Source of the DNA: Phycisphaerales bacterium UBA6054
GTDB lineage: Bacteria > Planctomycetota > Phycisphaerae > Phycisphaerales > UBA1924
DNA length: 10,354 bases
Assembly: GCA_002429045.1 (NCBI GenBank)
Contig: DIYM01000069.1
Coordinates: 16,297-26,650, forward strand
Direction: 5' to 3'
Made by a program: the position numbers and the translations under genes. The notes under the pieces were generated by a model. The model ran no database searches. It was not told the DNA's origin and saw only the letters and a program-made list of their open reading frames with translations. Each line of letters starts with the position of its first letter. Positions within the stretch are counted from its first letter, which is position 1. This document shows, in pieces, positions 1 through 6,292 of the stretch.

Positions 1-4
1 CCCG

Positions 5-23
5 CCGAGGGCGTCGGTTTTTT
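5..23 (+). terminator. possible terminator of a gene lying left of the window
   Basis: A short stem (CCGA at 5-8 with TCGG at 14-17, plus a possible G-T wobble outside it) is followed at once by six T residues at 18-23. This is the shape of a factor-independent terminator, and it sits just before folK, where an upstream forward gene could end. The stem is only 4-5 bp, and the upstream gene is out of view, so this is weak. If real, it would separate folK transcription from its left neighbour. Confidence 0.3.
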
Positions 24-67
24 CGCTCACGGTTGGATCGCCGCACCCCCCGGCGCTTGCATGCGGG

Positions 68-487
68 ATGGACGAGCGTGTGTTCATCGGGATCGGCAGC
101 AACCTGGGCCCGAGGCACGCGACCATCCACGCCGGCGTGCGCGATCTGGACACCCACGCGGCGATCCGCGTCGTGCGCCTCTCGCTGCTGATCGAGACCG
201 ATCCGATCGGGCCGCCGGGCCAGGGCCCGTACCTCAACGCCGCATGCGAGGTGCGGACTTCGCTCGGGCCCGAGGGGCTGCTCGAGGAGATGCTCCGGGT
301 CGAGCGCCGGCACGGGCGTGAACGCCCGCACGAGCAGCGTTGGGGGGCTCGCACGCTCGACCTGGATCTGCTCGAGTTCGGCGATAGACGTATCGAGAAA
401 CCCGGGCTCATCGTCCCCCATCCCCGGATGAGGCGGCGTGAGTTCGTGCTCGCCCCGCTCCGGTCGATCGGCTGGAGACCGGCATGA
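68..487 (+). CDS. folK: 2-amino-4-hydroxy-6-hydroxymethyldihydropteridine diphosphokinase (HPPK)
   Basis: This cytoplasmic enzyme transfers pyrophosphate from ATP to 6-hydroxymethyl-7,8-dihydropterin, the step before dihydropteroate synthase in folate biosynthesis. The 139-residue product shows the family landmarks: an N-terminal VFIGIGSNLG strand/loop (residues 5-14), a QGPYLNAA segment (52-59) and the HPPK signature RWGARTLDLDLL (91-102). Within that signature Asp98 and Asp100 correspond to the two magnesium-binding aspartates. A VPHPRM motif follows at 117-122. The protein is a little shorter than the E. coli enzyme (about 158-160 residues), stopping shortly after the conserved FVLAPL strand. 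The ATG at 68 is preferred because the conserved start of the fold follows within a few residues; the ribosome-binding site before it is weak. No other folate gene is in view, and the next forward gene has its own promoter. Confidence 0.93.
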   Translation: MDERVFIGIGSNLGPRHATIHAGVRDLDTHAAIRVVRLSLLIETDPIGPPGQGPYLNAACEVRTSLGPEGLLEEMLRVERRHGRERPHEQRWGARTLDLDLLEFGDRRIEKPGLIVPHPRMRRREFVLAPLRSIGWRPA

Positions 488-583
488 AACTGTTCCAATC
501 CGGGTTGCCCCCCCTTTGGGGGCGGATAACACGCCGTCTTCGGGGCATCCCGTGCGACTCGGCGCCGAGTCCCTCCGATTCCG

Positions 584-611
584 TTGACACCCTGCCCAGG
601 CGGTGTAGGTT
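584..611 (+). promoter_or_regulatory. sigma-70-like promoter of the methyltransferase gene
   Basis: A perfect TTGACA (584-589) is followed after 16 bases by TAGGTT (606-611), which keeps the T, A and final T of the -10 consensus. The pair lies about 54 bases upstream of the ATG at 665, leaving a short leader. The TTG of this -35 box also begins the longest open frame for the methyltransferase, so the box helps rule out that upstream start. Confidence 0.6.
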
Positions 612-651
612 GTATCCCGTGCGTTCGGCGAGGGATCGGGCGCCAACCACG

Positions 652-657
652 AAGGGG
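652..657 (+). promoter_or_regulatory. ribosome-binding site deciding the methyltransferase start
   Basis: AAGGGG at 652-657 lies 7 bases before the ATG at 665. It is a good Shine-Dalgarno match and supports that ATG over the in-frame TTG at 584 and over the in-frame ATG at 674. Confidence 0.6.
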
Positions 658-664
658 ATCCTCG

Positions 665-1393
665 ATGCTCCGATCGATGGCCGCCACCGCCCGGCGCAGA
701 TGGCCCGACCTCGCGTACCGCGTGGAAGCGTTCCTGCCGCGCCACCGCAGGGCACGCCAACGCGCCGATCGGCTGAACGCCGAGGACCTGTTCACGAAGT
801 TCTACGAGGAGAACATCTGGGGAGACCCGGAGTCCCGCTCGGGGGGAGGCTCCACGCTGCAGGCAACCGCGGTCCTGCGCGCCCAACTGCCCGGGTTGCT
901 GTCTGATCTGGGAGTGCGACGCCTGCTCGACGCGCCCTGCGGCGACTTCAACTGGATGTCGCACACCGAGCTCGATCTTGACGAGTACATCGGGGGCGAC
1001 ATCGTCATGGACATCGTGCGTGACAACACAAAGAAGCACGGGCGCGAAGGCCGTCGCTTCGTGCATCTGAATCTCATGTCGGACCCGCTGCCCGCGGCGG
1101 ACGCCCTGTTCTGCCGCGACTGCCTGATCCATCTCACCGTCGACCAGGCCCAGGACGTGCTCAGGAACATGGCCCGTTCGGACATCCGGTACCTGATCAC
1201 CACGGACTTCCCCAAGACCGTCAAGAACCGCGCCGCCCACGCGGGGGGCGTGCATCCCCTTAACCTGCGGCTGCCGCCGTTCTCGCTCCCCGAGCCGATC
1301 CGCGTTCTGCAAGAAGCCACCGGCGACGAGGCCTACCCCCGTATCATGGGCGTCTGGACGCGCGAGCAGGTCGCGGCGGCCGGCGGTGCCTGA
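665..1393 (+). CDS. class I SAM-dependent methyltransferase, substrate unknown
   Basis: This 242-residue soluble protein should transfer a methyl group from S-adenosylmethionine. It shows a Rossmann-type SAM-binding core: motif I LLDAPCGDFNWM (residues 87-98, glycine loop at D-A-P-C-G), an acidic residue ending strand 2 in YIGGDIV (108-114, Asp112), and motif IV around DALFCRDCLIHL (146-157). The C-terminal half, with TTDFP (179-183) and NLRLPPFSLPEP (200-211), resembles stand-alone methyltransferases often found near glycosyltransferase genes. That link is from family memory, and no glycosyltransferase is in this window. The basic N-terminal 40 residues (RRRWPDLAYRV, RHRRARQR) look like an added helix. 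The open frame extends back to a TTG at 584, but that codon is part of a -35 box, while the ATG at 665 has a good ribosome-binding site. The gene converges on the recombinase gene with a 77-base gap lacking a convincing terminator. The target could be a sugar, lipid or small metabolite. Confidence 0.8.
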   Translation: MLRSMAATARRRWPDLAYRVEAFLPRHRRARQRADRLNAEDLFTKFYEENIWGDPESRSGGGSTLQATAVLRAQLPGLLSDLGVRRLLDAPCGDFNWMSHTELDLDEYIGGDIVMDIVRDNTKKHGREGRRFVHLNLMSDPLPAADALFCRDCLIHLTVDQAQDVLRNMARSDIRYLITTDFPKTVKNRAAHAGGVHPLNLRLPPFSLPEPIRVLQEATGDEAYPRIMGVWTREQVAAAGGA

Positions 1394-1470
1394 AGCAGAC
1401 CGGCCCGACACAATCATTCACACAAAGGGAGCCGCACGGCGAAGCCGCCCCGGTCGCGTTGCCGGATGCT

Positions 1471-2493
1471 TCAGCCCGCGTTCTTGGCCCGCGGGTGCGC
1501 GTCGTCGTATGCCTCCTCGACCCGCTTGGTCGAGAGGTGCGTGTACACCTGCGTGGTCGACAGCGACTGGTGCCCGAGCAACTCCTGCACGCTGCGGAGA
1601 TCCGCGCCGTTCTCGAGCAGGTGGGTCGCGAACGAGTGACGCAGGGTATGCGGCGAGATGCTCGGGTCGAGCCCGACCTCACGCAGGTACTTGTCCAGCT
1701 TGCGGCGGACCGAGCGGGCGCTCAGACGCTTGGCGTGCTTGTTGAGGAACAGCGGCATGTCTTCTGCGTCGTGGCGGGTTGCCCAGATCGGCCCGAACCG
1801 CGCGTCGCGTTCGAGGTGGTCGGTGTAGTTTCTGATCGCCCGGAGCGCGTGCGAGCCGAGCGGCACGATGCGCTCCTTCCGTCCCTTGCCCCGGATGTGC
1901 AACGCCTCGTGCTCGATCACCAGGTCATCGTGGTTCAGCCCGACCAGCTCCGAGACACGGATGCCGGTGGAGTACAGTGTTTCGAGCATGGCGCGGTCGC
2001 GACGCCCGAGCACGTCCTTCTCGCCCGGTGCAGCCAGGAGCTGCTCGATCTGCTCGACGGTGATCGCCTTGGGCAGGCGCTTGGACTGGCGCGGCGTGCG
2101 GATCAGGGTCATCGGGTTGGACTTGGAGTACCCCATGCGGTGGGCCCACTTGTAGAAAGACCGCAGCGTCGCGATCTTGCGGGCCATGGTCGCCGGTGAG
2201 TAGTTCTGCTCGCTCAGGCTCGAGAGGTACGCCCGGACCAGATCGGCTTCGGCGCCGCAGATCGTGGCGGTGTGCGTGTTGGTGGCGGTCGAGCCCGACA
2301 CGCCGCCGTCCTCGGCGATCTTCTTGAACGCCAGCTCTTCCTGGGAGCGATCGATCTCGTTGCCCGATTCATCGACTAGATACTCGATGAACTGACGCAG
2401 GTCGGCGCCATAGCAGCGGGCCGTATACGGGGAGAAGTGCCGCTCGTCCGTGAGGTAGGCGCCGAAGGATTCGGTGATGGGAAGGCTGCTCAT
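1471..2493 (-). CDS. XerC/XerD-family tyrosine recombinase
   Basis: This site-specific recombinase cuts and rejoins DNA through a covalent phosphotyrosine; the chromosomal members resolve dimers at dif during division. All catalytic positions are present with the XerD spacing: Arg179 (TGIRVSELVGL), Lys203 (RGKGRKER), His282 and Arg285 (HTLRHSFATHLL), His308 (LLGHQSL) and nucleophile Tyr317 (QVYTHL). The N-terminal SAM-like DNA-binding domain begins at SFGAYLTDERHFSPYTARCY (residues 9-28) and resumes at LVRAYLSSL (85-93). Between them is an insertion of about 40 residues (43-84), rich in Asp, Glu, Ser, Thr and Gly, which makes the protein 340 residues against about 300 for typical XerC/D. The start has TGGAGC 8 bases upstream. 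The gene is last in a reverse cluster, 63 bases after a small unknown gene. There are no integrase neighbours or attachment sites, so it looks like the housekeeping recombinase; whether it is XerC or XerD cannot be decided here. Confidence 0.9.
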   Translation of the reverse strand: MSSLPITESFGAYLTDERHFSPYTARCYGADLRQFIEYLVDESGNEIDRSQEELAFKKIAEDGGVSGSTATNTHTATICGAEADLVRAYLSSLSEQNYSPATMARKIATLRSFYKWAHRMGYSKSNPMTLIRTPRQSKRLPKAITVEQIEQLLAAPGEKDVLGRRDRAMLETLYSTGIRVSELVGLNHDDLVIEHEALHIRGKGRKERIVPLGSHALRAIRNYTDHLERDARFGPIWATRHDAEDMPLFLNKHAKRLSARSVRRKLDKYLREVGLDPSISPHTLRHSFATHLLENGADLRSVQELLGHQSLSTTQVYTHLSTKRVEEAYDDAHPRAKNAG

Positions 2494-2510
2494 GCGCGTG
2501 GCTCCAAGGG

Positions 2511-2532
2511 CCCCGGGAGTCCGTCCCCGGGG
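2511..2532 (-). other. GC hairpin in the leader of the recombinase gene
   Basis: CCCCGGG (2511-2517) pairs perfectly with CCCGGGG (2526-2532) across an 8-base loop. The hairpin lies in the 63-base gap before the recombinase gene, a few bases upstream of its Shine-Dalgarno sequence (2502-2507). It has no T tract in the reverse direction, so it is not a simple terminator. It could slow or protect the message or affect translation of the downstream gene. Confidence 0.4.
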
Positions 2533-2556
2533 ATGGTCTGTCTGTCGATGCCGGTG

Positions 2557-2817
2557 CTATCGGTCGTGGCTCGGCCCGGGTTGACCCCGATCGGGTGATT
2601 GGTTCGAAAGGACCTGGGCGGCGATCACTTCGGCGTCATCCCAGGCGAGCGACGCCCCGTCGGAGTCGGCCAGTTCCGCGAGACGCTCGAACAGTTCTCG
2701 GACCCCGGACCGGTCGCACGCGAACCGCCAGAACTGCTCGCCGCGGCGGACCGAGACGCACACCAGGCCCGCGTCAGGATCCCGCGACTTCGTGCTCGAG
2801 GCCTTTGCTGGTGTCAT
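2557..2817 (-). CDS. small hypothetical protein
   Basis: I do not recognise this 86-residue protein. It has a polar, Lys/Ser-rich start, a central stretch that reads as two or three beta strands (GLVCVSVRRGEQFWRFAC, residues 17-34), an amphipathic helix (VRELFERLAELA, 39-50), a second helix (WDDAEVIAAQVLS, 59-71) and a polar tail. It has no signal peptide, membrane segment or metal-binding motif. The start is well supported: GAGGAG (reverse strand, 2824-2829) lies 6 bases before the ATG. It sits 46 bases after the lipoprotein gene and 63 before the recombinase gene, so the three are probably co-transcribed. Coding potential rests on the ribosome-binding site, the structured middle and the tight spacing. 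Confidence 0.6.
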   Translation of the reverse strand: MTPAKASSTKSRDPDAGLVCVSVRRGEQFWRFACDRSGVRELFERLAELADSDGASLAWDDAEVIAAQVLSNQSPDRGQPGPSHDR

Positions 2818-2863
2818 GGCTCGCTCCTCGCTCGGCGGATGCCGAACGCGGACGCGCCGGGCA

Positions 2864-3661
2864 TCAGGGATTGCGTCTGATCCGTGCGTCTCGAGCGAGA
2901 CGCAACCACTCTTGATCGATCAGGCGCCCCACGCTGTGGTACGCCGCGAACCGTGTGTACAGTTCCATGCTCGCCGTGTAGACCCGCCAACGCATGGCGC
3001 TGGTCGGATCGGATCGACCCTCCGCAAAGCTCTTCACGGTCATGAGCACCGCGTGGTCGCGGGCGTCGAGGTGCTCGGAGACGGTGGTCACGGGGTCGCC
3101 CCCGAACCGCACGCCGTCGAAGCGCCCGAAATCGGTGAACGCCATCGAGAGGCTGAACGCGTCGAGATCGGTGTTCGATGCGGTCTCGGCCATCGCCCCG
3201 GGCTTGGCGTACAGCGCCAGGGCCAGCCCGATGATCGGCGGGTCGTACGGGTCGTACGCGGTGATCGATGCGGCGATCACCCCGTCAACGCCGAGAGCCT
3301 CGGCCAATCGGGTCGCGTCGCCGGAATCGCGAGGGCCGTCCTCGAGCCCCAACTCCCGGGCGACCTCCAGGGATCGGTTGAGCGGGAGGCATCGGACGCC
3401 TCGGATCTGCTGGACCGCCGCGACGAGTTCGTCGCCGACGATATCGGTCCGGACGACCGAGGTGCCCGACTCGTTGCGAGGCGGCAGCACCGCCCAGACC
3501 ACATCGCGTTCCGATGTGTCGTATGGCGCGACGATCGCGGTGGGGGCGGCAAACCGGTCACGCTTGTCGCCGGTCTCGCACCCCGTGAGCGTGCCGATCC
3601 CGGTCGCTCCGAAGAGCGCGGCGAGCAGCACGCGGGCGAGCATGGTCTGTACACTTGTCAT
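2864..3661 (-). CDS. lipoprotein, possibly of the CsgG/LpoB-like fold
   Basis: A 265-residue envelope protein. The N-terminus is a lipoprotein signal peptide: a hydrophobic run (MLARVLLAALFGATGIG, residues 7-23) ending in the lipobox LTGC, with Cys28 the predicted lipid-bearing residue. The mature part begins with a short polar linker, then VVWAVLPPRNESGTSVV (54-70), an amphipathic helix (DIVGDELVAAVQQI, 73-86), a strand/loop with CLPLNRS (91-97), and a LAEALGVDGVIAASITAYDPY stretch (119-139). This order (AVLPxxN strand, helix, LGVDGVI strand) recalls CsgG, LpoB and GNA1162-like periplasmic proteins, but I infer that from pattern only. The C-terminal third contains an aromatic, Arg-rich helix region (VYTASMELYTRFAAYHS, 227-243). 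The ribosome-binding site before the ATG at 3661 is weak, and Met7 is an alternative start that keeps the lipobox. It begins the cluster that runs through the small gene to the recombinase. Confidence 0.7.
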   Translation of the reverse strand: MTSVQTMLARVLLAALFGATGIGTLTGCETGDKRDRFAAPTAIVAPYDTSERDVVWAVLPPRNESGTSVVRTDIVGDELVAAVQQIRGVRCLPLNRSLEVARELGLEDGPRDSGDATRLAEALGVDGVIAASITAYDPYDPPIIGLALALYAKPGAMAETASNTDLDAFSLSMAFTDFGRFDGVRFGGDPVTTVSEHLDARDHAVLMTVKSFAEGRSDPTSAMRWRVYTASMELYTRFAAYHSVGRLIDQEWLRLARDARIRRNP

Positions 3662-3680
3662 GGCGTCCGTGCCGGTTGCG

Positions 3681-3702
3681 GGGCGGGCCTCCGTGCCCGC
3701 CC
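3681..3702. repeat. perfect 8-bp GC inverted repeat between two lipoprotein genes
   Basis: GGGCGGGC (3681-3688) pairs perfectly with GCCCGCCC (3695-3702) around a 6-base loop (CTCCGT). It lies in the 114-base gap between the TolB-like gene and the next reverse gene. No T tract follows on either strand. It may be a dispersed intergenic palindrome, an mRNA-stabilising end for the TolB-like message, or an inefficient terminator. Confidence 0.5.
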
Positions 3703-3775
3703 GACGGGTGTCGGTTGTTCGTGATCCGAAAACCGGAGACCGGCGGTCGGGCCGATCCCGGGGGAACTGGGCTGG

Positions 3776-5416
3776 TTACTCGCCCGAAGCGGGGGCGCCG
3801 GTCGGGGCGTTGGCGAACCCGTCGAAGCCGGGGATCTGGACCGACGCGGCCCGGAGCGCCGGTGAGAGTTCCATCGACCAGAGGTGCTCCTGCCCGCCCA
3901 TATTCGAGACAAAGAAGATCTCGTTCTGGCGGGACCAGCTGGGCATCAGGTCGATCGACTCGCCGTCCGTCAGGCGGACCTTGCCCGCCCCGTCGACCCC
4001 CATCATCCACAGGATCGAAGACTCGGGCTTGGCCGACTGGCCCGAGGCCCACGCCTCGGAGTAGGGCACCTGGGCGAAGGTCACGAAGTTGCCGTCGGGC
4101 GACCAGGTCGGGTTGATCAACGCCGAGTCCGGTGCGGTCGCGATCTCGGTCTCACGCCCGGCCGTCCCCGGGTTGGGGTTGTAATCGATCGTCCAGACGC
4201 TGAACGCCCGGTCGCCACGCTCGCGGGAACGCTGGAACAGGATCTGGTCGGCGCCGTTGAAACCGCTGCCGGAGATCGGGGACCACTCCGGGAACAGGCC
4301 GAACCCGATGAACTGAGCGCTGGTGGGGTTGGCGACCTCGGCGACCCACATCTCCCAGCGTCCCGTCTGCTGACCGAGGCGGCAGAACGCGATGCGGCTG
4401 CCGTCGGGGGACCAGGAAGGATGCAGGTCGTGCGACCCGTCGTTGGTGATCTGAACCGACTTGCCGCCCTCGGCGGACATCACGAACACGTCCCACGACC
4501 CGTTGCGGTCCGAGCAGAACGCGATGTACTGCCCGTCGGGGGAGACGCTGGGCATCACGTCCTGCGCCGGATCGTCGGTCAGCCTGGTGACGACCGAGCT
4601 GCTGACCGGCTTCACGTAGATATCGGCGGTGGGTCGGTGCTGGGTGCTCGCGAAGACCAGGTGCCTGCCGTCGGGCGTGGGGGTTGGATCGAAGTCCGAG
4701 CCCGCGAACGACGCGGTGATCTGCCGCACGTTGAGCGTCGCGCGGGTCATCTCCTCGCGGCTGGCGAACTCGGTGGGCAGTTCGGCGCCCATCGCGCTGG
4801 CGTAGATGATGGCGCTGAGGTCCTCGGACCGGTTCGGGGTCGGCGCCACGATCGTCTCGGGATCATCCGCGGCGAAGCCCGGGCTGTTCGTCGCTGTGTC
4901 CGCGTTGATGCCGGTGGGGTTGGTGCCCGCGGATCCGTTCGAGAAACCGGTGTTCCCCGCCGACGCGACCTCAGGGACCGAGATCTGGCGGAACTCCGAG
5001 ACCGGCGTGTGGCCCGGGGGCACCGACGCGTCGAGCGAACTCCCGTTCGAGCGTGCGCCATCAAAGGATCTGTTCTGAACGGAGCCGCCGCCCGGGTTGG
5101 TGAAGTCGGTCGCGTACGGCTGGTTGGAGTTCCCGTTGTACGTGAACGACGACTCGGCGGCAACGGTCTGGTTGATCGATGCGGCGGTGTTGCTGGCCAG
5201 CCCGGTGCGTCCGCTGGGGGTCGCGGTGCTGTAGAACGCGGTCGATCGGGTGCCCGGGTTCGCCTGATCGGTCGGGGCGGCCGTGACGGAGGGCTCGGGG
5301 GTCTTGTTCTTGTTCCAGAATCCGGCGCGGCGCGGGCCGCACGCGGAAGCGGCAACGACCGTCCCGGCCAGAAGCGTGAGCGCGAACGCGTTGAGAGCGG
5401 TGCGGGTAGCGTGCAT
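3776..5416 (-). CDS. TolB-like beta-propeller lipoprotein with long disordered linker
   Basis: A 546-residue predicted periplasmic lipoprotein. The signal peptide (ALNAFALTLLAGTVVAASAC, residues 7-26) ends in ASAC with Cys26 as the likely lipidated residue. Residues 27 to about 200 are rich in Ser, Thr, Asn, Gly and Pro and look unstructured. The rest carries about six TolB/PD40 propeller blades: DPTPTPDGRHLVFAS (242-256), MPSVSPDGQYIAFCS (288-302), LHPSWSPDGSRIAFC (331-345), FPEWSP with QILF (375-394), NPTWSPDGNFVTFA (435-448) and MPSWSRQNEIFFVS (490-503). TolB itself is a soluble protein with a different N-terminal domain, and no tolQRA or pal is nearby, so I do not call this tolB. The propeller probably binds a protein partner. 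The frame is open far upstream, but the ATG at 5416 has GGAG 9 bases before it and starts directly at the signal peptide; the ATG at 5440 is a less likely alternative. A 269-base gap separates it from the preceding reverse gene. Confidence 0.8.
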   Translation of the reverse strand: MHATRTALNAFALTLLAGTVVAASACGPRRAGFWNKNKTPEPSVTAAPTDQANPGTRSTAFYSTATPSGRTGLASNTAASINQTVAAESSFTYNGNSNQPYATDFTNPGGGSVQNRSFDGARSNGSSLDASVPPGHTPVSEFRQISVPEVASAGNTGFSNGSAGTNPTGINADTATNSPGFAADDPETIVAPTPNRSEDLSAIIYASAMGAELPTEFASREEMTRATLNVRQITASFAGSDFDPTPTPDGRHLVFASTQHRPTADIYVKPVSSSVVTRLTDDPAQDVMPSVSPDGQYIAFCSDRNGSWDVFVMSAEGGKSVQITNDGSHDLHPSWSPDGSRIAFCRLGQQTGRWEMWVAEVANPTSAQFIGFGLFPEWSPISGSGFNGADQILFQRSRERGDRAFSVWTIDYNPNPGTAGRETEIATAPDSALINPTWSPDGNFVTFAQVPYSEAWASGQSAKPESSILWMMGVDGAGKVRLTDGESIDLMPSWSRQNEIFFVSNMGGQEHLWSMELSPALRAASVQIPGFDGFANAPTGAPASGE

Positions 5417-5425
5417 GGGGTGGAG

Positions 5426-5429
5426 CTCC
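5426..5429 (-). promoter_or_regulatory. ribosome-binding site deciding the TolB-like start
   Basis: GGAG on the reverse strand lies 9 bases before the ATG at 5416. The competing in-frame ATG at 5440 has no comparable sequence in front of it, so this site favours the start that puts the signal peptide at the N-terminus. Confidence 0.5.
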
Positions 5430-5503
5430 GTCTGTGTCATGCGAGACGCGCCGGGCCCGGTCCGTGTGCGGGCGGGCGTCTGTCGTGGTGGCGTCCGCGA
5501 CGA

Positions 5504-5555
5504 CGGGCTCCGCCCGAGTGCCGCACTGGATGGGGGTGTGCCGGGCTCCGCCGGC
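5504..5555. repeat. paired small hairpins sharing a CGGGCTCCGCC core
   Basis: The sequence CGGGCTCCGCC occurs twice within 50 bases, at 5504-5514 and 5542-5552, in the 269-base gap between two reverse genes. Each copy is in a hairpin: CGGGC/GCCCG with a 3-base loop (5504-5516) and GCCGG/CCGGC with a 6-base loop (5540-5555). The flanking base that closes each stem differs, so pairing is kept although the sequence differs. This leader or spacer shows no convincing gene and no clear promoter. It could be structured 5' RNA of the TolB-like message. Confidence 0.35.
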
Positions 5556-5685
5556 GTCCCCTCGATGCAGGGCTTATCGGACACCTCCCGGGGAGTGCTT
5601 GAGTCCGCATAAGAAGAACGCACCGATTTCGAGCGCCTCGCGGCGGATACTCCCGGACCAGCCCGGGCGTCACGCACATGTGGGA

Positions 5686-6279
5686 TCAGGCGATCGCGAC
5701 GACCCCGGCACGCGTCGCGGCGGGCTCGAGAAGCGATTCCACGCTCTCCACGCCGATCTCGGGCCAAGCCCCATCCGCCGGGATCGCCCGAGCGACGATC
5801 GCGACCATCGTCTCGCACAGCGAGAGCGCCTGCGCGAACCGCGCGAGGTGGTCCTCGGCGTCCCGGCGCATCGACGGGGTGAGCCAGGCGACCGGGTCGA
5901 TCGCGAGCCCGACCGATGGGTGCTTGCGGGCGAACGACAGCGCGGACACGCCGTCGGACAGCACGGAACCCACGCCGGGCCACAGCACCGCTTCCGCGTC
6001 CGCATGCCACGACCGCACCGAGTCGGCCGCCTCGCTCACCCGGGTCTCGAACAACGCCCAGCCCGCGCTGGACCAGGTGGCGAACGATGACGCCGCGTCA
6101 TCGACCGAGCGCGACGAGCGCAGCAGCACCCGGGGTGTCGGCGGAAGAACACCCAGCGACCCGGCGTCGACACCACGCTCGATGGTGGTCGCCGGGGCGA
6201 TGCCCCACACCATGTCGGTCTCGGCATCGACGAACCGCGTCGAGCCGTCCGATTCTTCGATCAGTCGCAGACGTCGCAT
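5686..6279 (-). CDS. hypothetical protein, possible degenerate sugar-isomerase-like TIM barrel
   Basis: A 197-residue protein, probably cytoplasmic, with no signal peptide or membrane segment. It opens with MRRLRLIEESDGSTRFVD and a short variable region, then alternates strands and helices: PRVLLRSS (49-56), the helix ASSFATWSSAGWALF (63-77), VLWPGVGSVLSDGVSALSF (98-116), SVGLAIDPVAWLTP (122-135), the helix AEDHLARFAQALSLC (141-155) and a final VESLLEPAATRAGVVAIA (180-197). The helix followed by VGLAIDPVAWL resembles the strand-6 region of sugar phosphate isomerase/epimerase TIM barrels, where a VGL-x-xD-x-xH pattern holds catalytic residues. The His is absent here and the protein is much shorter than the usual 250-300 residues, so any relation would be to an inactive relative. 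The ATG at 6279 is chosen because conserved-looking sequence begins there. The frame can extend to an ATG at 6339, through the GCGC boxes of the divergent control region. Neither start has a strong ribosome-binding site. Confidence 0.55.
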   Translation of the reverse strand: MRRLRLIEESDGSTRFVDAETDMVWGIAPATTIERGVDAGSLGVLPPTPRVLLRSSRSVDDAASSFATWSSAGWALFETRVSEAADSVRSWHADAEAVLWPGVGSVLSDGVSALSFARKHPSVGLAIDPVAWLTPSMRRDAEDHLARFAQALSLCETMVAIVARAIPADGAWPEIGVESVESLLEPAATRAGVVAIA

Positions 6280-6292
6280 GCACCGACGGTAG

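Noticed and set aside
510..522. CCCCC-TTT-GGGGG hairpin after folK
   Set aside because: The 3-base loop and lack of a following T tract make it a poor terminator. It may be a chance run.
484..906. Forward frame starting in an ATGA overlap with the folK stop
   Set aside because: It looks like translational coupling, but the product is low-complexity and runs over the promoter and into the methyltransferase gene in another frame.
1394..1470. Search for a bidirectional terminator between the methyltransferase and recombinase genes
   Set aside because: Only a 4-bp CGGC/GCCG stem with a GAA loop is present (1437-1447), with no T tract on either strand.
1471..2493. Mobile-element or integron integrase
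   Set aside because: No excisionase, tRNA target, attachment repeats or cassette genes are nearby, and the catalytic region reads as housekeeping XerC/D.
3884..5602. A 572-codon forward open frame opposite the TolB-like gene
   Set aside because: It is the mirror of the propeller gene, with low-complexity Arg/Gly/Val composition. The reverse strand carries clear PD40 blades and a lipoprotein signal.
5610..5635. Second dif-like candidate around CCGCATAAGAAGAACGCACC
   Set aside because: Only the CGCATAA half resembles a Xer arm; there is no inverted second arm.
5417..6010. Upstream extension of the TolB-like reading frame by nearly 200 codons
   Set aside because: It overlaps the 5686-6279 gene on the same strand in another frame, is Arg/Ala/Gly/Pro biased, and would bury the signal peptide.
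2864..6279. A Tol-Pal operon
   Set aside because: The TolB-like propeller is the only related gene. The next lipoprotein lacks an OmpA-like peptidoglycan-binding domain, so it is not Pal, and no tolQ, tolR or tolA is present.
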